This document shows, piece by piece, positions 1-6,088 of a stretch of DNA of 6,503 nt. The first letter of the stretch is position 1, and every line of letters starts with the position of its first letter. The notes below the pieces were generated by a model. It did not search any database. It worked only from the letters and a program-made list of their open reading frames with translations, and was not told the DNA's origin. The position numbers and the translations under genes were made by a program. Source of the stretch: Candidatus Methanophagaceae archaeon. Lineage in GTDB: Archaea; Halobacteriota; Syntropharchaeia; Alkanophagales; Methanospirareceae. Location of the stretch: NCBI GenBank assembly GCA_013374505.1, contig QENJ01000110.1:1-6503 (forward strand), in the 5' to 3' direction.

Positions 1-210
1 TGTATTTAGTACCGCAGTTACATTTGAATAGGCTGTGGTTGTAATATTTTCCACACCTGGCATCGTTTTATTCGGATTTGTGATATTGCTCGTATCGTTC
101 AGGTTAATTCGTTCGCCCGTGTGGTTATAAAGAGCGTCTATGGACGCTAAGGTAGAGAGTAATAATATAAGCACTGCTATTATCGTAAAGCTTCTTTTAG
201 ACATTTTCAT
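1..210 (-). CDS. Partial secreted/surface protein, N-terminus only, sequon-rich
   Basis: The reverse strand is open from an ATG at 210 to the window edge: 70 codons, with the C-terminus missing. The start MKMSKRSFTIIAVLILLLS is a typical signal peptide or N-terminal membrane segment: a short basic head, then a hydrophobic core to about residue 21. The mature part has six N-glycosylation sequons in under 40 residues (NHT 29-31, NDT 38-40, NIT 42-44, NKT 47-49, NIT 55-57, NVT 63-65) and otherwise small polar residues, which suits a glycosylated archaeal surface protein. An in-frame ATG two codons later (204) is an alternative start. The gene lies 77 nt downstream of the propeller/CARDB gene on the same strand, behind a purine-only leader, so it may belong to the same operon. 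No domain is recognisable in the visible part and its function is unknown. Confidence 0.7.
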   Translation of the reverse strand, partial: MKMSKRSFTIIAVLILLLSTLASIDALYNHTGERINLNDTSNITNPNKTMPGVENITTTAYSNVTAVLNT

Positions 211-262
211 CTTTTATTTTTCTTTCTTCTCTTTATTTTCCTTTTCTTTATTTTTCTTTCTT
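211..262 (-). promoter_or_regulatory. A/G-rich leader before the last minus-strand gene
   Basis: In the sense of the minus-strand transcript, the 52 nt before the ATG at 210 contain only purines plus a few T residues. The motif AAATAAA recurs three times. There is no clear GGAGG; the best Shine-Dalgarno-like match is a GAGAAGAAAG stretch. The tract may act as an extended weak ribosome-binding region. This is a compositional observation, and no regulator is implied. Confidence 0.35.
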
Positions 263-287
263 ATTGTGAAATCAAATCGAAATAGGT

Positions 288-1244
288 TCAGGCGGCATAC
301 CACAACCTGAACGCCGGTATCCAATCATCATACACCTTACCATTGGCATCCTCGAATCTCGTGCAGGTGATGTTTCCGCTAGTTATATGTTTGTATGGCG
401 CGTGTATTATCTGAGGATACGAGCCGGTCGTTATGATGTAAGAATAGACAACACCCTTTCGCAGTGTCAACGTTGTGTTGAACGAGAGATTGTGGTACTC
501 TTCGGTGTAACCCTTCCAGCCAGCGACTACGCATTCCCCTGTACTTTCATTCCAAATCTTTACGTGTTCTGTGTGCCCACCGGTTCCAGCACATGGATAC
601 GTGTATATTATGTTCACCGAGATGTTCTGCTTAAGTATGATTGCACCGTAATGCGTGCCACAGATACTTGGATATGTCCCATGATCAGTGTCAAACATGT
701 TTGAAGATTCCACAGTTACAATTACAAAAGCGATATTAGTCCTCGGATTCGACTTTGACACATTACCGGGAGGCGGGTCCACCTCTACCGTAAGACGATG
801 CTCTCCCGGCTCTTCCGGTGTCCATTCAAATACAACTTCTCTGAGATCACTGATATTCAATGGTGGGTTAACGGTTTGTTCAGCAAGCACATCCACTTTA
901 TGCCTCAACTCAACCTTAAAAGTTGTAGTTACAATAGCTTTACCGATGTTTTCAATTGTAGCGGTTATATTACCCTTCTTTCCAACAACATATTCATTAT
1001 CCGGTGCGTTTGCTTCAACAGCAAGGTCTGGTAATGTGCTGTTTCCAAATGCATAAACCCTGCCGTCAGCTCCTATTGTATAAACGAAACCATTCGCTAT
1101 AGCAGGAGATGAACCCCCGTATTCTGTATGCCATAACTCGTCTCCTGTTAACGCATCAAGGCAGTATAATCCGACATATCCCCGTATCATGTTACTACCT
1201 CCACCCTCCTTACCTACAAAGACTTTACCATCTTTTGATACCAC
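288..1244 (-). CDS. C-terminal fragment of split PQQ-propeller/CARDB surface protein
   Basis: This 318-aa ORF is the back half of the exported protein that starts at 2272. It carries one PQQ-type propeller motif (CLDALTGDELW, residues 28-38), a CARDB-like Ig-fold adhesion module (about 70-180, from LPDLAVEANAP to the paired-Asn tail) and a ~135-aa C-terminal domain (about 183-318) that begins FDTDHGTYPSI and ends IPAFRLWYAA. The nominal start is a GTG at 1244 with no Shine-Dalgarno site. Homologous sequence in this frame continues upstream to about 1339 (GGFTTKEVCCFDAKNGSLVW...), so 1244 is very unlikely to be a true start. The final domain is about 78% identical, by hand count, to the C-terminus of the gene at 2331-3896. 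Several sequons (NIT, NIS, NES, NLS, NTT) suit an extracellular protein. It is either a pseudogene half or the product of a frameshift or a sequence error. Confidence 0.75.
   Translation of the reverse strand: MVSKDGKVFVGKEGGGSNMIRGYVGLYCLDALTGDELWHTEYGGSSPAIANGFVYTIGADGRVYAFGNSTLPDLAVEANAPDNEYVVGKKGNITATIENIGKAIVTTTFKVELRHKVDVLAEQTVNPPLNISDLREVVFEWTPEEPGEHRLTVEVDPPPGNVSKSNPRTNIAFVIVTVESSNMFDTDHGTYPSICGTHYGAIILKQNISVNIIYTYPCAGTGGHTEHVKIWNESTGECVVAGWKGYTEEYHNLSFNTTLTLRKGVVYSYIITTGSYPQIIHAPYKHITSGNITCTRFEDANGKVYDDWIPAFRLWYAA
300..694 (-). repeat. Copy 1 of duplicated C-terminal domain segment
   Basis: This DNA encodes FDT...RLW at the end of the propeller/CARDB protein. It aligns nearly end to end with 2334-2733, with runs of more than 20 identical bases (for example around 349-376 against 2382-2409). 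By hand count the protein identity is about 104 of 133 residues. Confidence 0.85.
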
Positions 1245-2272
1245 AGGCGAGTTCGTCCAGCTACCAAGGCCAGAAACACGCCAGACCAGGCTGCCGTTCT
1301 TTGCATCGAAGCAGCATACCTCCTTTGTCGTAAATCCCCCGCAGCATAAACGTAGTCTCTCACAGGTGATGGATAGTATGCAGGTGTTGAATCGGTCCGT
1401 TCAATTGTGTGTTCCCACACTTTACTTCCATTGAATGCATTAAGCGCATAGAATATGCCAGTACCACAAAAGTCGTATGTCGTGAGATAAACGATTTTAT
1501 CCGCGATTGTAACACTGCCGCAGACATTCTTATCAATGGGGAATGAAGTATTCCAGACCTCTTTTCCACTACACGCATCCACGCAGTATACCCTATTATC
1601 GCCTGAATACGCACTGCCGAAGTATATAGTGTCGTATGCAATTGCAGGCACGGATTGGGCGTATCCGGATACTGTAAAATCCCATATCTCGGTGCCGTTG
1701 TTTTTATCAATGCAATAGTAGTGGCATCCATTCCAATCGCCAACATAGACCGCACTGCTCGTAACCACAGGACCACTAATGAAAGAACCATAACCCCCCT
1801 GGGACTTGAACTCCCAGATGACCGCACCATCATCTGCATCAATACGATAAACCTTATCTCCAGAGGATACAAAGACACTTCCATCCATATACGCTGGTGT
1901 TGCCCATGAGCCATACTCTCTCGGGGCGATCTGTGTTGCCCATAATATCTCTCCATCTGATTCGTCCAGTGCAACAAGGTACGTATAATTAGAGTCCATT
2001 ATCTGCAATCCCTGGCAATACGCAAATACCTTCCCATTCGCAACGATGAGCGATGATAAAGGCACGGCACCAATGTCTTCGCTTATCCACGCAATCTCGC
2101 TCGTATTGGGTGCTTCTGATGGCGAGAATCCCACATGTGCCTCGTCGTAATGGAACGGTGGCCAATCAATATCTAATTGCGACACAAATAGCGAAGGCTG
2201 CGCTATTACCGGTGCCACTGCGGCCATGCACACCGCTGCACAGAGCAATACGCCCATTATCTTTTTAATCAT
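1214..2272 (-). CDS. N-terminal part of exported PQQ-type beta-propeller protein, frameshifted
   Basis: The 352-aa ORF starts at an ATG (2272) with a clear signal peptide (MIKKIMGVLLCAAVCMAAV, cleavage probably near residue 24). It continues with tandem PQQ-like propeller blades, each closing with a hydrophobic-D-x(3)-G-x(3)-W motif: ALDESDGEILW (101), RIDADDGAVIW (143), CIDKNNGTEIW (187), CVDACSGKEVW (230), ALNAFNGSKVW (277). After residue 311 the frame is lost, and the last ~41 residues (rich in Arg and Ala) are out-of-frame sequence ending at a TAG at 1214. In the -1 frame two more blade motifs follow (CFDAKNGSLVW, CLDALTGDELW), then CARDB and the shared C-terminal domain at 288-1244. The intact protein would be about 661 aa with seven recognisable blade motifs. 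Such proteins are usually extracellular scaffolds or binding proteins; PQQ binding itself is not implied. The 58-nt gap upstream shows no good Shine-Dalgarno site. Confidence 0.8.
   Translation of the reverse strand: MIKKIMGVLLCAAVCMAAVAPVIAQPSLFVSQLDIDWPPFHYDEAHVGFSPSEAPNTSEIAWISEDIGAVPLSSLIVANGKVFAYCQGLQIMDSNYTYLVALDESDGEILWATQIAPREYGSWATPAYMDGSVFVSSGDKVYRIDADDGAVIWEFKSQGGYGSFISGPVVTSSAVYVGDWNGCHYYCIDKNNGTEIWDFTVSGYAQSVPAIAYDTIYFGSAYSGDNRVYCVDACSGKEVWNTSFPIDKNVCGSVTIADKIVYLTTYDFCGTGIFYALNAFNGSKVWEHTIERTDSTPAYYPSPVRDYVYAAGDLRQRRYAASMQRTAAWSGVFLALVAGRTRLWYQKMVKSL
1336..1340 (-). other. Apparent frameshift site in a G5 tract (sense strand)
   Basis: Sense sequence is GCT GCG GGG GAT TTA. Reading one extra G gives GCG GGG GGA TTT (AAGGFTT) and restores the propeller consensus through to the CARDB module. 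A single missing base in a homopolymer explains this most simply. A -1 slip of a tRNA-Gly on GGG would also give exactly this frame, because the preceding G allows full re-pairing. With one base restored, 288-2272 is exactly 662 codons including the stop. Confidence 0.8.
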
Positions 2273-2282
2273 TTGTAAAACT

Positions 2283-2310
2283 AAAAAAATAAAAGAGGAT
2301 AATAAGCCTC
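2283..2310 (-). terminator. Weak hairpin plus T-rich tract after the chimeric gene
   Basis: In transcript sense, 20 nt after the stop at 2331, GAGG and CCTC flank an 8-nt AT loop (CTTATTAT) and are followed at once by TTTTATTTTTTT. Archaeal RNA polymerase can terminate at T-runs, so partial termination here is plausible. The same CTTATTAT lies 27-34 nt before the ATG at 2272 and could instead be a TATA-like box for a leaderless start of the propeller gene. The stem is only 4 bp. Confidence 0.35.
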
Positions 2311-2330
2311 CATATGTTTATCATCGCGGT

Positions 2331-3896
2331 TCACCATAGTCTTATAGCCGGTATCCAATCATTATACTCCTTCCCATTGACATCCTCGAATCTCGTGCAG
2401 GTGATGTTTCCACCACCAGTAACTTGTTTGTAGGGTGCGTGTATTATCTGCGGATACGAGCCGGTTTCTATGCGGTAAGAATAGACGATTCCTTCTCGTA
2501 GTGTGAGCGTTGTGTTGAACGACAGATTGTGGTAACCACTAACGTAACCGTCCCATTCTGCAACAACACATTCACCAGTAGTTTCATTCCATATTTTTAC
2601 GTATTTGCTGTGTCCACCGGTTCCTGCACATGGATATGTGTATATTTTGTTCACCGAGCTGTTCTGTTCAGGTATGATTTCCCCGTAATGCGTGCCAGAT
2701 ATGCTGGGATATGTTCCGGAACCCGTATCGAATTTTATTTGTGGTGTTGGTGTTGGTGTTGGTGTTGGTGTTGGTGTTGGTGTTGGCGTTGGCTGGAAAT
2801 AGTTCTCAAAAGGCTCTATCAGTGGGTAGTTATCTTTATTGTCACCGTAAGGAGTGTATGGTGTGTCTCCGATACCATCTCCATTAGCATCCCCGCCGCT
2901 GGTATAGTCATCCCAGTAATTACCCATGTAGCCAGTAAAGGTACAGTCCTGGTAAGAATAGGTTATCTTTTCCGTGGTATTCCAAATGTTAACATATGGA
3001 CAGGAAACATTGCCACCGGAATTATTAATAAAGTCGTTCAGATAACAGATGTTGCCACCTCCGGCGTCATGAAAACCTACCCAACCCCAGGAATTGCTGA
3101 TATTGTTTTCCTTTAAAGTCCCGCCGTGGCAATTGTCAAACCAAACGCCTTCGAAACAGCCATCAATAAGGTTATCCTCGATGACTACATTATCCGCTGA
3201 TGACGCCACGCGTATACCAAAGCTCAGGTTACCAGTGTTAGTGATTTTGAAGCCTTTTAGTAGCACACATGGAGCGTTAATCATCACTGCGTCCATGTCT
3301 GCTATTCCTTCGGCATCTATCACTGGTTGGCCAACACCTTGCAGAGTGAGTATTTTATCCACGGTAATATTCGTATAGCTACCGGCATAGACTTTAATGG
3401 TATCTCCATCAAGGGCAGCACTTATTGCGGCACCGATAGTATTGAAATCAGGATTCGGGTACTCAACCCCGTCGTCATCTACATACCAGGTATTAGTATT
3501 CACGTATTCGAGCGTAACGCCGAAGTTGAATATACCGCCATCATTTGCTTCAGCTTGGGTTACTGTACGCTCTACACTCTTTGCCAGTCTTCCGTCTGGG
3601 CTTGTGACTTCCACTCTCAATGTCTCACTCGCATTCAAATCAGTACCAGTGACAAGCACGAGCAGGTAGCAGTTCGATTCTGAATAAGTTTCGGCAGCCC
3701 AACTTGAACCTGTGTCCGTATTCGTTATTGCAACGCTTGGATTGTTGCATACGGTTCCGTTTGCGTTGGATATGTATCCCGTGATAACAAACGGTGTTTC
3801 CTGTGCTGTCGCTGCTGGTGCTATACTTACTGCGCACATTGTCACACCGAGCAATATGCCTATTCTCAATATATCTATACTTCGTTTTTTATTCAC
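2331..3896 (-). CDS. Secreted NosD-like beta-helix protein with PT linker and distinct C-terminal domain
   Basis: This is a 521-aa exported protein. The start is a GTG at 3896, 8 nt after a strong GGAGG; it overlaps the upstream stop as GTGA, so translation is probably coupled. Layout: signal peptide 1-31 (ending ATAQ); a ~95-residue beta-rich N-terminal domain, 35-130 (PFVITGYISNANGT... to VTLEY); a right-handed beta-helix of NosD/periplasmic copper-binding type, about 137-367, with DDDGVEYPNPDFNTIGAAI at its entrance and the GNYWDDY plus DANGDGIGDTPY motif at 325-347 that commonly closes such archaeal helices; a (PT)8P linker, 369-385; and a 135-aa C-terminal domain, 387-521. Residues 1-367 are about 72% identical to the upstream gene, and 387-521 about 78% identical to the end of the downstream propeller protein. 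There is no C-terminal membrane anchor. A surface or carbohydrate-binding role is inferred; no catalytic site was identified. Confidence 0.88.
   Translation of the reverse strand: MNKKRSIDILRIGILLGVTMCAVSIAPAATAQETPFVITGYISNANGTVCNNPSVAITNTDTGSSWAAETYSESNCYLLVLVTGTDLNASETLRVEVTSPDGRLAKSVERTVTQAEANDGGIFNFGVTLEYVNTNTWYVDDDGVEYPNPDFNTIGAAISAALDGDTIKVYAGSYTNITVDKILTLQGVGQPVIDAEGIADMDAVMINAPCVLLKGFKITNTGNLSFGIRVASSADNVVIEDNLIDGCFEGVWFDNCHGGTLKENNISNSWGWVGFHDAGGGNICYLNDFINNSGGNVSCPYVNIWNTTEKITYSYQDCTFTGYMGNYWDDYTSGGDANGDGIGDTPYTPYGDNKDNYPLIEPFENYFQPTPTPTPTPTPTPTPTPQIKFDTGSGTYPSISGTHYGEIIPEQNSSVNKIYTYPCAGTGGHSKYVKIWNETTGECVVAEWDGYVSGYHNLSFNTTLTLREGIVYSYRIETGSYPQIIHAPYKQVTGGGNITCTRFEDVNGKEYNDWIPAIRLW
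2334..2733 (-). repeat. Copy 2 of duplicated C-terminal domain segment
   Basis: This is the partner of 300-694, encoding the C-terminal domain of the chimeric beta-helix protein (FDTGSGTYPSI... to IPAIRLW). Small in-frame indels occur, such as one extra Gly before NITCTRFED. Its upstream boundary coincides with the PT microsatellite. Confidence 0.85.
2743..2790. repeat. Hexanucleotide microsatellite (GGTGTT)7 plus GGCGTT
   Basis: Seven perfect GGTGTT units are followed by one variant unit. On the coding minus strand they specify the Pro-Thr linker between the beta-helix and the C-terminal domain. Gain or loss of units changes linker length by two residues and keeps the frame. Confidence 0.95.
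2793..3896 (-). repeat. Copy 2 of tandem ~1.1-kb beta-helix module
   Basis: This is the duplicate of 4517-5614 (1104 against 1098 nt). It covers the signal peptide, N-terminal domain and complete NosD-like helix, and similarity stops at NYFQ, just before the PT linker. Only small in-frame indels separate the copies. Confidence 0.88.
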
Positions 3897-5614
3897 GCTC
3901 TTCTCCTCCCCAACGCAACGTATCCTGTGATCACAAGCAATCCCACACCGAAGAGTATTATCGTTGGCAGTTCAGGAATCGGGTAGCCCGGGTCTGACAA
4001 AGGACTTTCGATGTATGAGTCACTGCCTGCTTCTGCCTCGTAGTGTATTCGAAGTGCGTCCGTTTCACAATCCCAAGATAATCTAACCGCAAGCCAATCG
4101 CCAGTACTGAAATCCTGTGTTGTAGCTGCATTATCCTCGCAAGTTATGCTCCAAAGATGTTTAGTACCTACTTCGGTCAACTGCTGCGTATGACTTGCAA
4201 TAACAGTCACATCTCCTGTGGCATTATCTAACTTGCAAATTTCAACCGTGAGGTTGTGCCCTACTTCTCCGTCTATTTCTTCTGTTCGTATATATGCTTC
4301 CCATGAATGCTCGCCAAATCCGATACTGTTTTCTGCTCCTGTGTCTGCATAGAACCATGCGACTTCGGTAGAACTCAGGTCAAAATAGTTTTCTGAGCCA
4401 GTTCGCGAACCTTTGTGCATTAAGTTATTCCTCACATGTGTCAGACCATCATTCGCGGTTGGTGCACCTGTGGGTTTAGTTTCTGATGTTAGATACCAGG
4501 TCTGAACAGGTGACGACTGGAAGTAGTTCTTAAAAGGTGCCATCAGTGGGTAGACATCTTCATTGCTGTATGTAGTGATGTATGGCGTGTCACCGATACC
4601 ATCACCATCAGCATCCGTACCATTATAGTCAGCCCAGTAATTACCCATGTAGCCAGCAAAGGTATTGCCCTGGTAAACATAGGTTATCTTTTCCGTGCTA
4701 TTCCAGATGTTTACATTTGGACAGAAGACACCTTCTGTATTATTAATGAAGTCGTTCAGATAAAAAGCGTTGCCACCTCCAGGGGAATAAAGACCTACCC
4801 AACTCCAGGAATTGCGGATAACGTTTTTCTTTAACGTCCCACCATCGGAATTGTCAAACCAGACGCCACGGTTACAACCATCAATAAGGTTATCCTCAAT
4901 GATCACATTATCCGCTAATGATGACATGCGTACCCCAAAGCCCATGCTTCCAGTATTAGTGATTTTGAAGCCCTGTAGAATTACACCCGGAGACGTAATC
5001 GTCACAGCGTCCGTAGCTGCCCCTTCGGCATCAATCACTGGTTGGCCAACACCTTGCAGGGTGAGCATTTTGTCCACGGTAATCGTTTCCGTATAGCTAC
5101 CAGCATAGACCATAATGGTATCTCCATCGTAGGCAGCAGTTATTGCGGCACCGATGGTATTGAAATTTGGGTTCGGGTACTCGACCCCGTCGTCATCTAC
5201 ATGCCAGGTCTGAGTATTCACGTATTCGAGCGTAACGTCAAAGTCAAATAATCCCCCATCTGTGACATCAGTTGGGGTTACTGTACGCTCCACGCTCTTT
5301 GCCTGCCTTCCGTCCGGACTTGTGACATCGAACCTCAATACATCTCCTGCGTTCAAATCGGTGCCATTAGTAAGCACGAGCAGGTAGCAGTCCGATTCTG
5401 ACCTGTTTCTGGCATACCAGCTCTCGCCTGTGGCCGTATTCGTGATGTTCACTCCTGGATTGTTGCATTCGGTTCCGTTTGCATTGGATATGTATCCAGT
5501 GATAACAAACGGCGTCTCTTGTGCTGTTGCCACGGATGCTATACATACTGCGCACATTGCTACAATGAGCAATATGCCTAATTTCCATATGTCTATTCTT
5601 CTTTCTTTTTTCAT
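3893..5614 (-). CDS. Cell-surface NosD-like beta-helix protein with PEF-CTERM-like sorting signal
   Basis: This 573-aa exported protein is the first gene of the minus-strand cluster. Its start is an ATG at 5614, with GGAG 12 nt upstream. Layout: signal peptide 1-31 (MKKERRIDIWKLGILLIVAM, ending ATAQ); beta-rich N-terminal domain 35-130; NosD-like beta-helix about 137-366, with GNYWADY and the Asp-rich DADGDGIGDTPY at 324-345; an unassigned domain about 371-540, beginning WYLTSETKPTGAPT, with predicted beta character and many acidic residues; and a tripartite tail 546-573: PELP, a hydrophobic span, then GRRRA. That tail matches the layout of archaeal PEF-CTERM signals, processed by an archaeosortase in known systems, though the usual PEF is PEL here. 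Sequons (NGT, NIT, NRS, NNT, NST, NLT, NAT) suit surface glycosylation. The protein is probably anchored outside the membrane. Its ligand is unknown. Confidence 0.9.
   Translation of the reverse strand: MKKERRIDIWKLGILLIVAMCAVCIASVATAQETPFVITGYISNANGTECNNPGVNITNTATGESWYARNRSESDCYLLVLTNGTDLNAGDVLRFDVTSPDGRQAKSVERTVTPTDVTDGGLFDFDVTLEYVNTQTWHVDDDGVEYPNPNFNTIGAAITAAYDGDTIMVYAGSYTETITVDKMLTLQGVGQPVIDAEGAATDAVTITSPGVILQGFKITNTGSMGFGVRMSSLADNVIIEDNLIDGCNRGVWFDNSDGGTLKKNVIRNSWSWVGLYSPGGGNAFYLNDFINNTEGVFCPNVNIWNSTEKITYVYQGNTFAGYMGNYWADYNGTDADGDGIGDTPYITTYSNEDVYPLMAPFKNYFQSSPVQTWYLTSETKPTGAPTANDGLTHVRNNLMHKGSRTGSENYFDLSSTEVAWFYADTGAENSIGFGEHSWEAYIRTEEIDGEVGHNLTVEICKLDNATGDVTVIASHTQQLTEVGTKHLWSITCEDNAATTQDFSTGDWLAVRLSWDCETDALRIHYEAEAGSDSYIESPLSDPGYPIPELPTIILFGVGLLVITGYVALGRRRA
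3903..3910 (-). promoter_or_regulatory. Shine-Dalgarno site fixing the GTG start at 3896
   Basis: The coding strand reads GGGAGGAGAAGAGC directly before GTG. GGAGG is 8 nt from the start and lies inside the last codons of the upstream gene (its RRRA tail). With the GTGA stop/start overlap, this supports translational coupling of the two paralogues. Confidence 0.75.
4517..5614 (-). repeat. Copy 1 of tandem ~1.1-kb beta-helix module
   Basis: This is the partner of 2793-3896, in direct orientation. Similarity ends at NYFQ (residue ~366), where this gene enters its own SSPVQTWYLTSE domain. GTGAATAA also occurs just before this gene's ATG and at the GTG start of copy 2, which hints that the duplicated unit may extend slightly upstream. 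Confidence 0.88.
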
Positions 5615-5624
5615 ATTTCTTATT

Positions 5625-5668
5625 CACTCCTTTTCTGTTTTTTTATCCCCTGCCTAGATTTATCAAGC
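5625..5668 (-). promoter_or_regulatory. Candidate promoter and ribosome-binding site of the surface-protein operon
   Basis: In transcript sense the order is an AT-rich CTTGATAAATC (about 5667-5657, possible TATA-like box), GGGGATAAAAAAAC, then AAAAGGAGTGAATAAGAAAT before the ATG at 5614. GGAG lies at 5630-5627. No BRE could be assigned with confidence, so the promoter call is tentative; the Shine-Dalgarno part is firmer. Confidence 0.35.
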
Positions 5669-5710
5669 TCCAAAAAAGTTTAATCAAAACGTTCAGGGAC
5701 ACTTTTTCTT

Positions 5711-5734
5711 TGCATAATGCAAGAGCATGCTCTT
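5711..5734. promoter_or_regulatory. Two adjacent palindromes in the divergent spacer, candidate operator
   Basis: TGCAT-A-ATGCA (5711-5721) abuts a perfect 14-bp palindrome AAGAGCATGCTCTT (5721-5734). Their centres (5716 and 5727.5) are about 11.5 bp apart, close to one helical turn, and both contain GCAT/ATGC half-sites. Ribbon-helix-helix antitoxins typically bind such repeated short sites, and this block lies 106 nt before the antitoxin ATG and 97 nt before the ATG of the surface operon. It could serve either gene. Confidence 0.4.
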
Positions 5735-5770
5735 TTGTAAAATCTTTTGAGCCGCAATAACAACGCCAGA

Positions 5771-5824
5771 TACGTTTTTAAGAGTTTTAGAGGAAATGTA
5801 TTTAGGTACGTAGGTTTTATATGG
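5771..5824 (+). promoter_or_regulatory. Candidate TATA region for the toxin-antitoxin pair
   Basis: Two AT-rich TATA-like stretches precede the antitoxin: ACGTTTTTAAGAG (5772-5784) and GGTTTTATATGG (5813-5824). The first would leave a leader of about 30 nt including the AGGAG at 5829-5833. The second sits too close to the ATG to leave the Shine-Dalgarno site in the transcript. The first is preferred on spacing alone. Confidence 0.3.
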
Positions 5825-5839
5825 TTATAGGAGTGAGGA

Positions 5840-6079
5840 ATGGCGGAATTAAAAGTTGAGATTTCGGAAGATTTAAAGCGAGAGATAGATAGGATATCAT
5901 TTATAGACTGGTCAAAAGTGGCAAGAGATGCTATTCGTGAAGAAGCCACGAAATTAGCTAGGTTAAAAGCCATAGCATCTAAGAGCAAAATAACCGAGAA
6001 AGATGCCTTGGAACTTGGAAGGACGATAAACAAGGGATTGCATGAACGATACAAAGAACTATATCCAGAATTAAAGTGA
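5840..6079 (+). CDS. Ribbon-helix-helix antitoxin, VapB-like
   Basis: This 79-aa protein starts at an ATG with AGGAG 6 nt upstream. It begins with a short beta-strand (ELKVEIS, 3-9), then helix 1 (EDLKREIDRIS, 10-20) and helix 2 (WSKVARDAIREEATKLA, 24-40). This is the layout of an Arc/MetJ-type ribbon-helix-helix DNA-binding dimer, in which strand residues enter the DNA groove. The charged, helical C-terminal part (41-79) would contact and block the toxin. In VapBC-type systems the antitoxin also represses its own operon; the palindromes at 5711-5734 are a candidate site. The stop is followed 9 nt later by the ATG of a PIN-domain gene, the usual order for such pairs. It could be another RHH regulator, but the neighbour makes an antitoxin most likely. 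Confidence 0.8.
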   Translation: MAELKVEISEDLKREIDRISFIDWSKVARDAIREEATKLARLKAIASKSKITEKDALELGRTINKGLHERYKELYPELK

Positions 6080-6082
6080 GGT
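6078..6082 (+). promoter_or_regulatory. Shine-Dalgarno GAGGT of the PIN toxin gene
   Basis: GAGGT overlaps the antitoxin stop codon and lies 6 nt before the ATG at 6089. This spacing favours 6089 over the in-frame TTG at 6083, which directly abuts the site. Confidence 0.6.
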
Positions 6083-6088
6083 TTGAAG

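Noticed and set aside
211..262. Pyrimidine tract on the plus strand as a terminator for a plus-strand gene
   Set aside because: No real plus-strand gene precedes it; it is better read as the A/G-rich leader of the minus-strand gene.
1799..1817. CTGGGACTTGAACTCCCAG, a perfect stem with a TTCAA loop on the minus strand, resembling a tRNA T-arm
   Set aside because: No acceptor, anticodon or D arm nearby; it lies in frame within a propeller blade (WEFKSQGG region), so it is chance coding sequence.
1360..1977. 205-aa minus-strand frame inside the propeller gene
   Set aside because: Another frame of the same strand, with no motif and no start signal, while the real frame carries repeated blade motifs.
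2529..3116. 195-aa plus-strand open frame with a Cys-Trp repeat
   Set aside because: The repeat is the antisense of the PT microsatellite; the minus strand holds the conserved beta-helix protein.
5367..5627. GTG start at 5627 giving an 86-aa frame next to the GGAG of the 573-aa gene
   Set aside because: The frame encodes no recognisable protein and is a shadow of the signal peptide and N-terminal domain. The ATG at 5614 gives the conserved paralogous sequence.
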